Below are positions 11,624 to 21,815 of a DNA stretch of 64,000 nucleotides, piece after piece. The notes below the pieces were generated by a model. The model was not told the origin of the DNA. It saw only the letters and a list, made by a program, of their open reading frames with translations, and searched no databases. Both the position numbers and the translations under genes were made by a program. The number at the start of each line of letters is the position of its first letter. The stretch's first letter is position 1. The DNA comes from Orobanche coerulescens (lineage: Eukaryota; Streptophyta; Magnoliopsida; Lamiales; Orobanchaceae): positions 14,307,001 through 14,371,000 of the forward strand of contig CM065804.1 in assembly GCA_033398695.1 (NCBI GenBank), read 5' to 3'.

Positions 11624-11880
11624 AAATAGATCATATGAAAACTAATTACCTTGTGAAATCTAGAAACTTTTGTAGGCCATTGATATTAGTGATCTAACGG
11701 CTGTAGATAGCAGAATTATATGCATTTATGTATTTTTTTCATTGCATTATTTGTTGCATATACTAGCGACCAGCTTGATGCAACAAATAATAACAAATAT
11801 ACAATGAAATTACTTAATAATACAATTGGTTTCTAGATTTCACCATTAAGAGTGTTTCCACCATAGTCAATCCCTATATA
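11619..11880. mobile_element. (TA)n-flanked MITE, copy A
   Basis: This begins at ...TATAGGAAATAGAT after a (TA)n run (about 11590-11620) and ends ATAGTCAATCCCTATATA before another (TA)n run. A second, shorter copy with the same ends is at 14564-14746. Insertion into or within TA microsatellites recalls the rice Micron element. No coding. Confidence 0.6.
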
Positions 11881-11898
11881 TATATATATATATATATA

Positions 11899-12130
11899 CT
11901 CCATCCGTCTTGCTCAAAGATTTATATTTACCCCTTTTTTATGTACCTTTAGAAAATTTATATTCATTACCTTTACACAATCAAATCAAACAACCACTTT
12001 TTACTTTTTAATCTCCACCGCATAGTCACTATCAATACTTTTTACTTTTTAATCTCCACCACACATTTATCATCATTACTTACACTAGTCATTACCTAAA
12101 ATACACCAAATATACATCCTCTAGACGGAG
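11899..12130. mobile_element. Stowaway-type MITE (232 bp)
   Basis: The left end CTCCATCCGTC and the right end GACGGAG are the inverted repeats typical of Stowaway (Tc1/mariner) MITEs, flanked by TA on both sides (11897-11898, 12131-12132). The interior has a direct repeat of TTTTTACTTTTTAATCTCCA. It lies inside hAT-like element 3. Confidence 0.75.
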
Positions 12131-12724
12131 TAATATATAATATATGAATTATTTTTAAAACATGATAAGTTGGAGACTTGGAGCTGAAGCTTCGACTGGA
12201 CAGTGGATATATGATTTTTTGCGTCTGACTTCTGCTTAGGGTTAAGTTAATAAATTATTTTCTTTTGTTATTTAAAAACAAACAGGCTAACGCGGGTCAA
12301 ATCATCGGTTTGTCGACCCAGGCGTCGACTATTATGTCTAGGCGACGTCTAGCGCCCTCAACGACGTCTAGCGCACTCGCGACGCCTGACACCAAAAGGC
12401 GAGACCACCAGGCCAGGCGGTCCCCCGAAAACCGCCTGGACGCCTAGGTGGCGACTAGGCGTCGCCTAGGCGACGCCTTAACAACAATGCTATCCATAAC
12501 TGTATGCTTTTTGTTTTTTTGGTTTTTTTGGTACTCTTCAAAATTTAGCACAATCCGTGTGGGATAACAGCCACCCCTCTTCCCCAGCCAACAACACCAA
12601 AAAAAAAAGAGTTAAGAGTAAGAAGAATACTGATGTATAGTTCTATTTAGAAACTAATCTTGCCCTATTTACAATTTCGTACTATATATTCAACTCCTGA
12701 TCAAGATATCCCGAAATCGGCGGC

Positions 12725-13575
12725 ATGGAAGCCCTTCGTCGTCAAAGTGTCGCAACTGCTGAAGAGGCATTAAAATTCTACAACAAGAAATATGTATGTA
12801 TCTGTTTTATTTACCAGTTGTTCTAGTGTCATGCATTTGTTTCTTGTCAATGTTTCCTCACTTGTCCATTTATAATTTGCAGCATACCAACTACGAGCTT
12901 GTATCTGCCTTGAGTAGTAATGCCGGTTTATACGATAGAATCTGGTTCCACTGCAACTTCGAGGCTAAGCCAAAACGACTCCCACCGGATCCGGGATTCT
13001 TCCACCAAGCTCTTCTTTGCCGAGCTTATAGATCCTCCACTACATCGCTTTCTCCGACGCTAAGCTGCCGTATCTTAAGAGGTAAAGAGGGCCCTCCTAG
13101 AGTATCCCCTTTGTGTTGTCTTCAATATGGTGTTCTGTTAAAATATATTTTAATTATACCTAATTTCCAAATAATCTTAGTGTCCAGATCCATTTTTGGG
13201 AAGATGGGGTGGGTATCCCGTGTCATGTTCGTTTTGGAAGTATACGCGTGTGTCAAGTGTCTTGTCGCTCATGCAGTTTCAGGGGTTAATTTTGTGGAGT
13301 AGTGTATTTGAAATGAGTAAATGACATTCGGTCCATGTTGGCATGCCGCATCATGCACTCGGATCCATGATATAACAATTCGTTTGGAGAGGGCTAGCAT
13401 GCGAACAATTGAGACCTTGACAAACAATAACCGCTTCCAAACATTTCATGGATTTGAATTTTCACAAAGATGTTTTTTTTTCCTCCACAGTAGGAAACAT
13501 GGCGACTGTGACTCATGTGGTGGTACAATCAAACATCCATCCCATTGATTTCGTATGGGCCGTAAATGCAAGATC
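12725..13575 (+). pseudogene. DUF3615-domain protein, pseudogene
   Basis: Exon 1 (12725-12793) starts MEALRRQSVATAEEALKFYN and ends at a GTATGT donor. Exon 2 (12883-13081) follows a CAG acceptor in phase and reads HTNYELVSALSS and RIWFHCNFEAKPK. Then, after a frame change, come KLFFAELIDPPLHRF and, after an extra T, SDAKLPYLKR before a GTAAAG donor. A likely later exon starts at 13491 behind a strong polypyrimidine tract and reads HGDCDSCGGTIKHPSH, then an in-frame TGA. The order resembles the plant DUF3615 family, of unknown function with a Cys-rich C-terminus. Two frameshifts and one stop point to a dead copy. The exon(s) between 13082 and 13490 were not resolved. Confidence 0.55.
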
Positions 13576-13845
13576 GCCCTATGCTTTACGTTCCCGCTTG
13601 AATGGTGATTATCGAAATCGCCGAACTATTGCTCACGCTTGTTTGAATGTCGGCGACTACCAAATCCTGAATTTCGTAGGGAAATGCTTTGTATTTTTGC
13701 TTGTACGATGATATTTGTGCAATATCTCGTGCATCTATATCGTGTAATATATGTGCATCACTCTTGGTTACTAGCAACATATTGGCCGCGAATCCATTTG
13801 CAAACTCTTTTTGTTATTTCTAAATTATATTTATAGGTACATGTC

Positions 13846-13883
<38 letters not shown>

Positions 13884-13904
13884 CCTCCCTCTCCCTCTCC
13901 CTCA

Positions 13905-13974
<70 letters not shown>
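13846..13974 (+). repeat. (CT)n then (AT)n compound microsatellite
   Basis: CT-rich tract 13846-13940, interrupted by CCCTCC/CACT variants, running into (AT)n at 13941-13974. The AT part forms the left flank of the next MITE. Confidence 0.95.
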
Positions 13975-13978
<4 letters not shown>

Positions 13979-14146
13979 GCGCATTCTATGCAAGACCAAT
14001 ATTAGATGCGACTTACAAGACTAATTTATGCATGAGTTTTGTACTAATTATGTATGAAATATATACATTTCGTGCATCAAATTTTTAATATATTAAAATG
14101 TGCAATATATTTGATGTATATAATCTAATATTTTAATGCATCCCTA
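13975..14146. mobile_element. (TA)n-flanked MITE, partial relative of the next element
   Basis: Shares GCGCATTCTATG, ACCAATATTAGATGC and CTAATTTATGCATGAG in order with 14147-14380, but lacks the clean palindrome. It lies between the (AT)n tract and CCCTATATA. Confidence 0.6.
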
Positions 14147-14380
14147 TATAGTGGCGCGTTCTATGGTACCAATATATTAGATGCAGTACTTTACAATACT
14201 AATTTATGCATGAGTTTTGTACTAATTATATGCATCAAATATATTGCACATTTTAATATATTGAAGTTTTGATGCACGAAATGCATATATTTCATGCATA
14301 ATTAGTACAAAACTCATGCATAAATTAGTACTGTAAAGTACTGCATCTAATATTGGTACTGCATAGAACGCACCACTATA
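14147..14380. mobile_element. Foldback MITE (palindrome of about 234 bp)
   Basis: The left arm (14147-14228) and right arm (14299-14380) are near-perfect inverted repeats starting TATAGTGGYGCGTTCTATG, with a spacer of about 70 bp that is itself partly self-complementary. A (TA)n run follows on the right. It could form a long hairpin RNA if transcribed. Confidence 0.8.
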
Positions 14381-14430
14381 TATATATATATATCCCTCCC
14401 GTAAACCAAACCAAATATACCCAGTATATT

Positions 14431-14523
14431 CAGCTCAGAGCAGGATCTGAGGAGGGTAAGATGTACGCAGACCCTGCTTCTACTTTTTATGGTAGGGAGG
14501 CTGTTTCCATGAAGACTCACAGC
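14431..14523 (+). repeat. Fragment of a common dispersed plant repeat, SINE-like
   Basis: GATCTGAGGAGGGTAAGATG, then TACGCAGACC and GGGAGGCTGTTTCC resemble, from memory, a dispersed repeat seen in many dicot genomes. The class is uncertain. It has no coding potential. Confidence 0.35.
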
Positions 14524-14563
14524 TTAGTGCACAGCAAAGTATGTGTGTGTGTGTATATATATA

Positions 14564-14739
14564 TATAGGAAATAGATGATATGAAAACTAATTATCTTGT
14601 GAAATCTAGAAACTTTTGTAGGTCATTGATATTAGTGATCTAACGGCTGTAGATGAATTGAACTGTATGCATTTAGATTACTTAATAATGCAATTGGTTG
14701 TTAGATTTCACCAATGATGTTTTCACCATAGTCAATCCC

Positions 14740-14746
<7 letters not shown>
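14564..14746. mobile_element. (TA)n-flanked MITE, copy B (internally deleted)
   Basis: Same ends as copy A at 11619-11880 (TATAGGAAATAGAT and ATAGTCAATCCCTATATA) and shared ACTAATTA-CTTGTGAAATCTAG and AGTGATCTAACGGCTGTAG words, but about 80 bp shorter. Flanked by (GT)n(TA)n on the left and (TA)n on the right. Confidence 0.6.
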
Positions 14747-14772
<26 letters not shown>

Positions 14773-14774
<2 letters not shown>

Positions 14775-16690
14775 CTTGCTACATATGCTTTAAGTACAAA
14801 TTTTTAACATATAATAAGTTAGGAAGAATGAGAGAAAAAAGGTGAGTGGGTGGGTAATGGCTTTTATTAGATAAAAAGGGCTCGCCATTAAGGTACTTCC
14901 CATGAACAAGAAACTTGGACAATAAGGAGAGGCCAGAGAGTAATCTACTTGATTTTTGTTAGAAAACCAAAACTATAATTAACTCAAATGCAACACGTAC
15001 CAAATGAATCAAAGTAGACGTTTCTACCTAACGATCAAGGTTCGGGAATAAACGAGAAGAAGTAGAGTTAACGACATTTTGATACCAATTTTGCGACCTC
15101 AATTCGCCGAGATCATCCCCGAGTGTCCTACCCCGACCAATCTGCTAGTTGTATTCAAAAGAAAACGCAATTGGCATTCAATTTCAGAAATTCTTGTAGC
15201 AGCCTATGCCATTCTGTGAGGGAACCGTAAACCTCACTTTTGTTACCGACATATGGGCTGATCTCCATTTCATCAACTGCATATGGATTTATGCCGCAAC
15301 CGCTGCAGTAGATGGAAAAATGTTATTTCAAATTGCCAAAATTTAAGAATGTGCAGTATCCAAAGTTTCGGGTCGAATTAATTGACTACATAACTGTCCT
15401 TATAGGTAGCTAAATCTTACATATATAAATATGACCGAAAAACTAAAGGTTCTGGGATTCGAGCTCCACTTGTATAAAACATCCCTATAGGATGAACAAA
15501 CCTTTATCACTCATCCAAAGTAACCATATGGTAATTAATTGTTACAATTTAGTGATATACATACTTAAATCCTACTTAATTTCTACCTAAGTTAAAATAC
15601 GAACTTATGCATAAACCAATTTCTAAACTTACCTACAATGAATAATCAAATAAACGAAATCCTCAAGGGCAAAGTTACGGGCAGATTGAGCGAGCTCTGT
15701 AAAGCTCTCCCTTTGTTCACTTGCTTGAGGGCTGAACCCGAGCTAACTCATTTGTTAGTTTGGTGTCAAGCTAAGGCTCCTTCAGATCGAGTATAAGACT
15801 CTGAGTTTATTGAGGTCGGGTATGACCATGAGTAGGTACCCGAGCTTCGAGCCTTTCCAAGGTGATTAAGCTTCGGGCCAGTTCATTTTGTAGGTCGTTG
15901 GGTTACTCCGAGGTGGGGTGTTCGGGTTATAATTTTTTTTGTTAGGGAGAGACGAGAAACTCCATCTACCTGTATCAGAGGTCCCTTGACCAGTAAGATT
16001 AATATCATAGTGGAATGACTCCATGCGATTCTTATATAACTCCACGCGGTTATACTAACTAATCACATAATGTCCCCAATAATTTTTATGGATTTTATTT
16101 ATGAATAAAATCCATAAATTACGAACTTCCTTTATAGGGATGTGTCTGAGGACTCATTCTGCCGCGCATGTCTTCTCCATAATCCTATTTTCCAATGTTT
16201 CTCATGATGGCAGATGCATCTATACTCATAACACCTCGCCGTCGTTTATCTATTACTTAGTATGGCTGTCACACCCCTTCTTTACACCTTGATCTAACGA
16301 CTCTCCCAATGGCCCTCTACCATAAATCACTTCACTCCCCCCTTCTCATTTCGTCTTGCTTCCCCGAATTCTTTAAAAATGAGAGACTTTCATTCTATAT
16401 TTCCGATCATCGACGAAATTAATCCTCCATCTACAAGATCCTCCTCCTGAGCATTAATGGGCAAACTCACGACCCTTTTGCATGTTACGGGGAAGATGAA
16501 GTCTATGTTATATAATAAACATCAACACACCTCACTCAGCATTACATGCCATAAAATTTTATTAATTTATACACCATGTATAATTAATGTCTATCCCTCA
16601 TATTATTATGTCTTAACAAAGACAAAATTAATTATAAAAAATCATCAACCACCAAGTGGAAAGGGGAGGGACGGCCATGAGAGATAATTT
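14773..16690. other. Mostly unassigned noncoding DNA
   Basis: Apart from the exon-like block at 15155-15302, nothing is recognised. The part 15680-15930 has repeated GAGCT/AGCTC words that may be a decayed transposon end. ORFs at 16101-16292 and 16457-16687 lack family signals. Confidence 0.4.
15155..15302 (-). other. Probable orphan exon, unidentified product
   Basis: On the minus strand a polypyrimidine-poor but clear acceptor (CTACTGCAG, 15311-15303) opens into a well-composed frame. It reads GCGINPYAVDEMEISPYVG, then SEVYGSLTEWHRLLQEF, and ends at a TGA at 15157-15155. The length, composition and splice acceptor look like a terminal exon of a real gene. I do not recognise the family. No upstream exon is evident within 1 kb, so it may be a gene relic or transposon-captured exon. 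Confidence 0.35.
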
Positions 16691-17942
16691 GAGGAGTTGG
16701 TTCGTTTCGGTCCGTAAAGCGAACCCTCGTATATCTAGTCTTATAGATAAACTTGATACGTTTTAATATTAATGTAAATAATTAATCCAATTAGTTAACT
16801 ATATTAAATATAAATTATCTAAGAAATAATATGAATAAATTATTTACCCAGTAATTTATTTAATTCACTAGACCAATTTAATTTTTCTAATAAATTAAAT
16901 GAGACACCTCGTGTCCAATATTAACCAAGAGAGAATAAGCTAAATATAATCCGGCATCAATTCATGTGCCGCGACTCTGTAGGTTCGTCTCAGTTAGCAT
17001 TGAGAGGATCCAATGAGTGTTAACACCACCTAGCCAGTCCCGTGGCCTACACTGTAACCTAGCTGAGAATGAATGATATAGATCATTCCAGAAACCTTTA
17101 TGTTATGACTACCGTATATGTATAAACTCTTCCATCATATGTCCCGATCAAGTATTAGGGTCACAGTAGTGTTAAACCCTGTTGTAACTTAACTCTGTGC
17201 ATTTGTTAATATAAACCGAGATCACCGAGATCTCGTGTATCTAATACAACTAGCTCTAAATGCTTTGGCCAAATACATGATTTCATTTGCCACTAACCGC
17301 ATAGGACAATTATCTACTCACTTAGAGGAGAAAGAATCCTATATTGGTATTCAGTAGAGATTGCTACTTGCCCACTAAATTGCACTTCGAGGTTGACCCC
17401 ACCAACCAGTGATTGGATCGAACTACTCTAATGACTAACTTAATATCATAAGCATATCACCTACTAAATCCTCACGTCGAAGGTTCACGTATACCTGTTA
17501 CAACTTTTCGATTCAGTTGACTATCCTAGAGTGAAATCCATGTGACTGAATCGAGGTGAGTCGCGTCCGAATACACTAATCCCATTAGTATACCTATAAT
17601 GTGTGCGTCCACTAACCCTTAGTGATTACATGCACTCTCTATATCAAAGTATACGTTATACGAGTCTTGTCTAAACTTAATGCCCAGTTAAGTTTTATCG
17701 ATTTGCGAACCGGTTAAGCATTCGGGCCCTAAACACTTGCAGTGCCTATCTCCATATCTTCAAAGGAGTGGAATATTTGCTCTCAAACGCAAGAACTATT
17801 ATTCTATATACCAAATCACGATGCCAATGATATACAATAATATAACAATAATAAATATCTTATTCAATTTATGTTCATAATTGCAATATAATGCTCTCAC
17901 TCTCTCATCCTCTGAGTGGCATTCGAGGGCATATCCTAACAG
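16691..17942 (-). repeat. LTR-like sequence, possibly a solo LTR
   Basis: Read on the minus strand it starts TGTTAGGATATGCCCTCGAA at 17942, a start resembling known plant copia LTRs, and abuts a copia pol relic. The other end is not defined; no matching target duplication was found. There is no coding frame in this 1.2 kb. Confidence 0.35.
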
Positions 17943-19690
17943 AAAGGTTGGGTTTGATGATGATATAGATATGATTCTCGCAAATGAAGTTTTCGAAGCA
18001 TCAAAAGAGATGGACAAACTTGACACAAATCCCGAGAAACTTGAAAAAACTCCATACACTCTCTTCCTAAAGAGTGGGTAAATGTGAAAGATCATCCAAT
18101 AGAACAAGTTCTCGGTGAAATTGGTGAAGGTGTGCAAACAAGGAGAAATCTAAATGATTTTTTAAATAATTATGCATTTATTTCCCTCATGGAACCGAAG
18201 ATTCTTGATGAGGCAATAAGCGACGATAGTTGGCATTGCTATGCAAGAAGAGCTTAATCAATTCAAAAGAAATAAAGTATGAAAATTGGTTCCGGCATCC
18301 GCAGACAAAATAATCATCAAAACTAAATGGGTTCACAAAGTGAAAACAGATGATAACGGTCTTTCGGCTAAAAACAAATCAAGACTAGTCGCTCTAGGGT
18401 ACAATCAAGAGGAAGAACTAGACTACGAAGAGACTTTTGCACCAGTTGCTTGTCTTGGGGCAATTCGTCTTCTATGTGTATTTGGTTCGTATAAAAAGAT
18501 CAAACTTTGCCAAATTGATATGAAAAGCGCTTTTATGAATGGAGTTATTCAACAAGAAGTTTATATCAAGCAACCACCGGGCTTTGAGGATTATGATCAT
18601 CTAGACTACGTGTACAAGTTCCATAAATTTCTCTATGGATTAAAACAAGCGCCGAGAGCATGGTATGAAAGACTAAGTACTTTTCTTATTTCTAACGGGT
18701 ATACTAGAGGACATGTATATAATACTCTTTTTGTAAAGATTTTTGATAAAGATATGCTCGTTTGCCAAATATATATCGATGATATTGTATTTGGTGCTAC
18801 TAACGATTCCTATCCCAAGAATTTGCAAATTTTATGAAAGAATAATTCGGAATGAGCATGATGGGAGAATTAAAATGCTTTCTCTGTCTTCAACTAAAGC
18901 CACTCGAGGATGGAATATTTATTCATCAAACAAAGTATGTCAACGAGCTGTTAAAGAAATTCAAGATGGAAGGGTGCAAAGAAATATCTACCCTTGTGCT
19001 GTCTACCTTAAAACTTGACAAAGATGAGAAAGGTAAATCCGTCGATCAGAAACAATATCGAGGTATGACCGGATTCCTACTTTATCTGACTGTCTCCAAA
19101 CCTGATATCATGCTTGCAACGTGTTTATGTGCTAGATTTTAAGCTAACCTAAAAGAATATCATTTAATTGGTTGTAATGAATTTTTTGTTATTTGAAAGG
19201 TACCATTGGTTTGGGATTATGATCTCCCTCTAGCATTGATTTTGACCTATTTGAATATAGTGACACCGATTTTGACAAAATTGATAGAAAAAGTACTAGT
19301 GGAACTTGTCATTTCATGGGTTCATGTTTAATATCTTGGGGAAGTAAGAAACAGACTAGTGTAGCTACTTTCACAGCTGAAGCCGAATGAATAGCTACTG
19401 GATGTGCATGTGCATAAGCATTATGGATCAAAAATCAATTACTGGATTATGCCAATACTCTTAAAAATACACATATTTTTATGACAATACTAGTGCCTTA
19501 AATTTGATTAAAAACTCAGTTTTGCATAAGAAGACAAAACACATTGAAATTCGTCATCATTTTATTCGTGATCATATCCAGAACGGGAATGTTCGTCTCC
19601 AATTTGTGGGTATAGATGAACAATTGACAGGTATTTTTACAAAACCATTGCGAATCATTTGATTTTATAAGGATGAATTTAGGAATAGAA
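17943..19690 (+). pseudogene. SIRE/Maximus-type Ty1/copia pol relic (RT and RNase H)
   Basis: The pre-RT linker (PIEQVLGEIGEGVQTR near 18096-18145) is followed by RT (about 18225-19140), with KTKWVHKVKTDDNG, DYEETFAPVACL, LYGLKQAPRAWYERLS and the catalytic YIDDIVFGAT near 18769-18800. Then come MSMMGELKCFLCLQ and QKQYRGMTGFLLYLT. RNase H (19255-19660) shows DRKSTSGTCHFMGS, DNTSALNLIKNS and KTKHIEIRHHFIRDH. These words fit the SIRE/Maximus lineage. Frameshifts near 18231, 18838 and 19140 and a stop near 18280 make it dead. Gag, protease and most of the integrase are missing. Confidence 0.85.
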
Positions 19691-19928
19691 CATGTTGATT
19701 ATTTTTAAAATTTGCATATCTTCATTTACAGTAAAATGGTCGTTAAAAATGGACAGAAATCATCAAGAGGAACACATTATTCATTTGGTCAGTCTAACTG
19801 CTGCTACGACCCTCACCTTATAGCTGCTAGTTATTACTTAAAATCCTTGAACCTCCACTATACCTAACCGCCTTTATCTAAGCCAATGTATGGCCGCTAT
19901 ATTTTATTTTGTTCCCAATCCTTTAGGT

Positions 19929-20130
19929 ATCCTAGCGTACGCTAGGTGAATAGAGTAAAGGACGTTACTGTAGCGTATGTTATGACTATCAAATTACATA
20001 CGCTAATCAATTTTCGAACCAAATGCAGTAGCCTCCGGGACCCATTTATGGCTGCTAAACTACACTATAACATACGCTACATATCAGCCATTACGACACC
20101 TATACATCATAACATATGTTATATGCAATT
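19929..20130 (+). promoter_or_regulatory. ACGT-palindrome array upstream of the orphan transposon-protein ORF
   Basis: Within 200 bp there are CCTAGCGTACGCTAGG, TAGCGTATGTTA, TTACATACGCTAA, ATAACATACGCTA and CATAACATATGTTATATG. These are variants of the palindromes found in U3 of the four chromoviruses of this window. The array precedes a short C/T-rich leader (20165-20225) and then the ORF that resumes at 26145 past the Tork insertion. A promoter role is inferred from position only. Confidence 0.4.
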
Positions 20131-20245
20131 TTCAAGATCTTATCTTATTCTAATAAACCAAACCCTACCTCATGATTCTCTCCTCTAAAAAATCTCTCCA
20201 AATCCTAACAAAATCCATCTCTAACACTAAAAATATTGACAAACA

Positions 20246-21143
20246 TGTAGGAGTTATTTCCGAAATATAGGTCTTCTCGGAGTCGACTGGACTCTGCGCC
20301 GCGGCACAAGCCCTCCGAGCCGCAGCACACATTTTTCCTCAACTCACCCTTCATCCACTGTACTCCGGGCCGCGGCCCCATGAAATTCCTCTCCTCGTCA
20401 GATCTGGCCGCGGCGCAAACCATCCGGGCCGCGATCCACTTCTGAGTGTGCCGGGGCACACCTTGCTCTGGCCGCGGCACCCTAAGTCAACCCAGCCCTT
20501 GGGGCTTCTTTTTTAGCAGATTTTTATGCATTTTTCATTATAACTTCACCACTTTTGAGAGAAGACGCGCGAGAGAGAAAGAGATATAAGAGAGAAAAGA
20601 AAGTGAGAAATACTTGTTCGATTTTCTGGAGTTGTATCGATCAGATCGTCGTGATATTTTGACAAGAGCTTGATAGCGATTGGGCAAATCTTTTCACCAG
20701 AATAGATCGAGGTTTTGAGTTCGGAAGTTCGGGTATTTTGTTAGCTTTTTGTGCAAGCTATTTACGGTGTTTTTCTTTCTCGATCTTGTTGTTGTGTATT
20801 CCAAATACTTGAAGATTGTTTATTACCAAGTATTTGAAGATTATCGTTGTATACCTCTACTTTGTACTAGGGATGAATCGTGTATTGTGAATTGGTGATA
20901 GTGGATTTAAGCGGCTTCAGTCCCACGTTAAAAATTGGTGATAGTTTGTACTTGAGGGGTTTTCCACGCTAAAAGTTGTGTCTCGTTGTTTATTGTTTTA
21001 GATATCATTTGTATTGTTTGTCGAGTTGTATTTGATTTACTCTACTTGTTGGTAACCTCAAAGTTACAATTGAAGATTGGGAAAGTTGTCAAACGAGTTT
21101 CCGCATTTTTTGTTGTGACGTCTTTGTGTCGTTTTTCACAACA
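20246..21143 (+). repeat. 5' LTR of the Tork-type element (898 bp)
   Basis: Starts TGTAGGAGTTATTTCCGAAA and ends CACAACA. U3 holds a GC-rich array of CCGCGGC/GGGCCGCGG words at 20290-20475, followed by a TATA-like CATTATAACTTC near 20537. The end region contains GTGACGTC, an ACGT-core site. It aligns to 25203-26139 along its whole length. Confidence 0.93.
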
Positions 21144-21146
21144 AAG

Positions 21147-21158
21147 TGGTATTGGAGC
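21147..21158 (+). other. Primer binding site of the Tork-type element
   Basis: TGGTATTGGAGC, three bases after the LTR end, is a close variant of the initiator-Met-tRNA PBS TGGTATCAGAGC. Confidence 0.85.
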
Positions 21159-21201
21159 TACGGGATTTTTTGTTTCGTGGTTGTATTATCTCAATTGTAA
21201 G

Positions 21202-21815
21202 ATGGAAGCCAATACAAGTAGAATGGTGAATTTGAATGGTTCAAACTACCATGTATGGAAGGGCAAGATGGAAGACCTTCTATATGTGAAGGATTATTAT
21301 CTACCTGTCTTTAGCAAAGACAAACCGAAAGGCAAGTCCGACCCGGATTGGGCTATTTTGCATCGCCCAGTGTGTGTCTATATTCGACAATGGGTTGATG
21401 ATAATGTGTTCAATCATATTAGTGGAGAAAAGGACGCTCGAGAATTGTGGCACAAGCTCGAGCAATTGTATGCTCGGAAGACGGGGAATAATAAGCTATT
21501 CCTCATTAAACAAATGATGAACCTAAAATATCAAGATAGGACTCCTCTGTTGGATCATTTGAATGCATTCCAAGGCATAATTAATCAACTTGCAGGAATG
21601 GGCATTAAATTCGAAGAGGAGGTTCAAGCTTTGTGGTTGTTGGGCACATTGCCGAATACTTGGGAGACGTTTCGTACGTCGTTGTCTAACTCTGCCCCTG
21701 ATGGTGTCATTTCGATGGAACTTGCTAAGGGGAACATGATGAATGAGGAGGTCCGAAGAAAGTCACAGGGATCTTTGTCACAGTCGGATGTTCTTGTTAC
21801 CGAAAGGCGGGGGAG
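21202..21815 (+). pseudogene. Tork-type Gag
   Basis: I chose ATG 21202 because protein homology to copia Gag begins there (MEANTSRMVNLNGSNYHVW). The ORF is open further upstream only into leader and LTR. Gag words include DARELWHKLEQLYARKT and LLDHLNAFQGIINQLAGMG. The frame continues into nonsense past about 21815, while the zinc knuckle CYHCGNKGHMKKFC (about 21889-21930) is read in the pol frame of the next ORF. A one-base frame change therefore separates the N-terminal Gag from its nucleocapsid part. Gag would assemble the particle that packages the RNA. Confidence 0.85.

Larger units (their letters stand above)
11512..12489. mobile_element. Non-autonomous hAT-like element 3 (978 bp) with nested MITEs
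   Basis: The left end CATGGTTGTCA and the right end TTAACAACAATG are imperfect inverted repeats related to those of element 2. Target duplications CTAACCAT (11504-11511) and CTATCCAT (12490-12497) match at 7 of 8 positions. The right subterminal zone (12300-12480) is dense in GGCGTC/GACGCC words and the left has weaker counterparts. A (TA)n-flanked MITE and a Stowaway MITE lie inside and account for much of the length. The GC-rich ORF at 12265-12447 is an artefact. Confidence 0.75.

Noticed and set aside
12265..12447. 60-aa GC-rich ORF
   Set aside because: Lies in the GGCGTC-rich subterminal repeats of hAT-like element 3.
13811..14005. Ser/Leu then Tyr/Ile repeat ORF
   Set aside because: Translation of (CT)n and (AT)n.
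16931..17880. A host gene in the ATG-poor stretch before the SIRE relic
   Set aside because: No protein-like frame longer than a few dozen codons; minus-strand start looks like an LTR.
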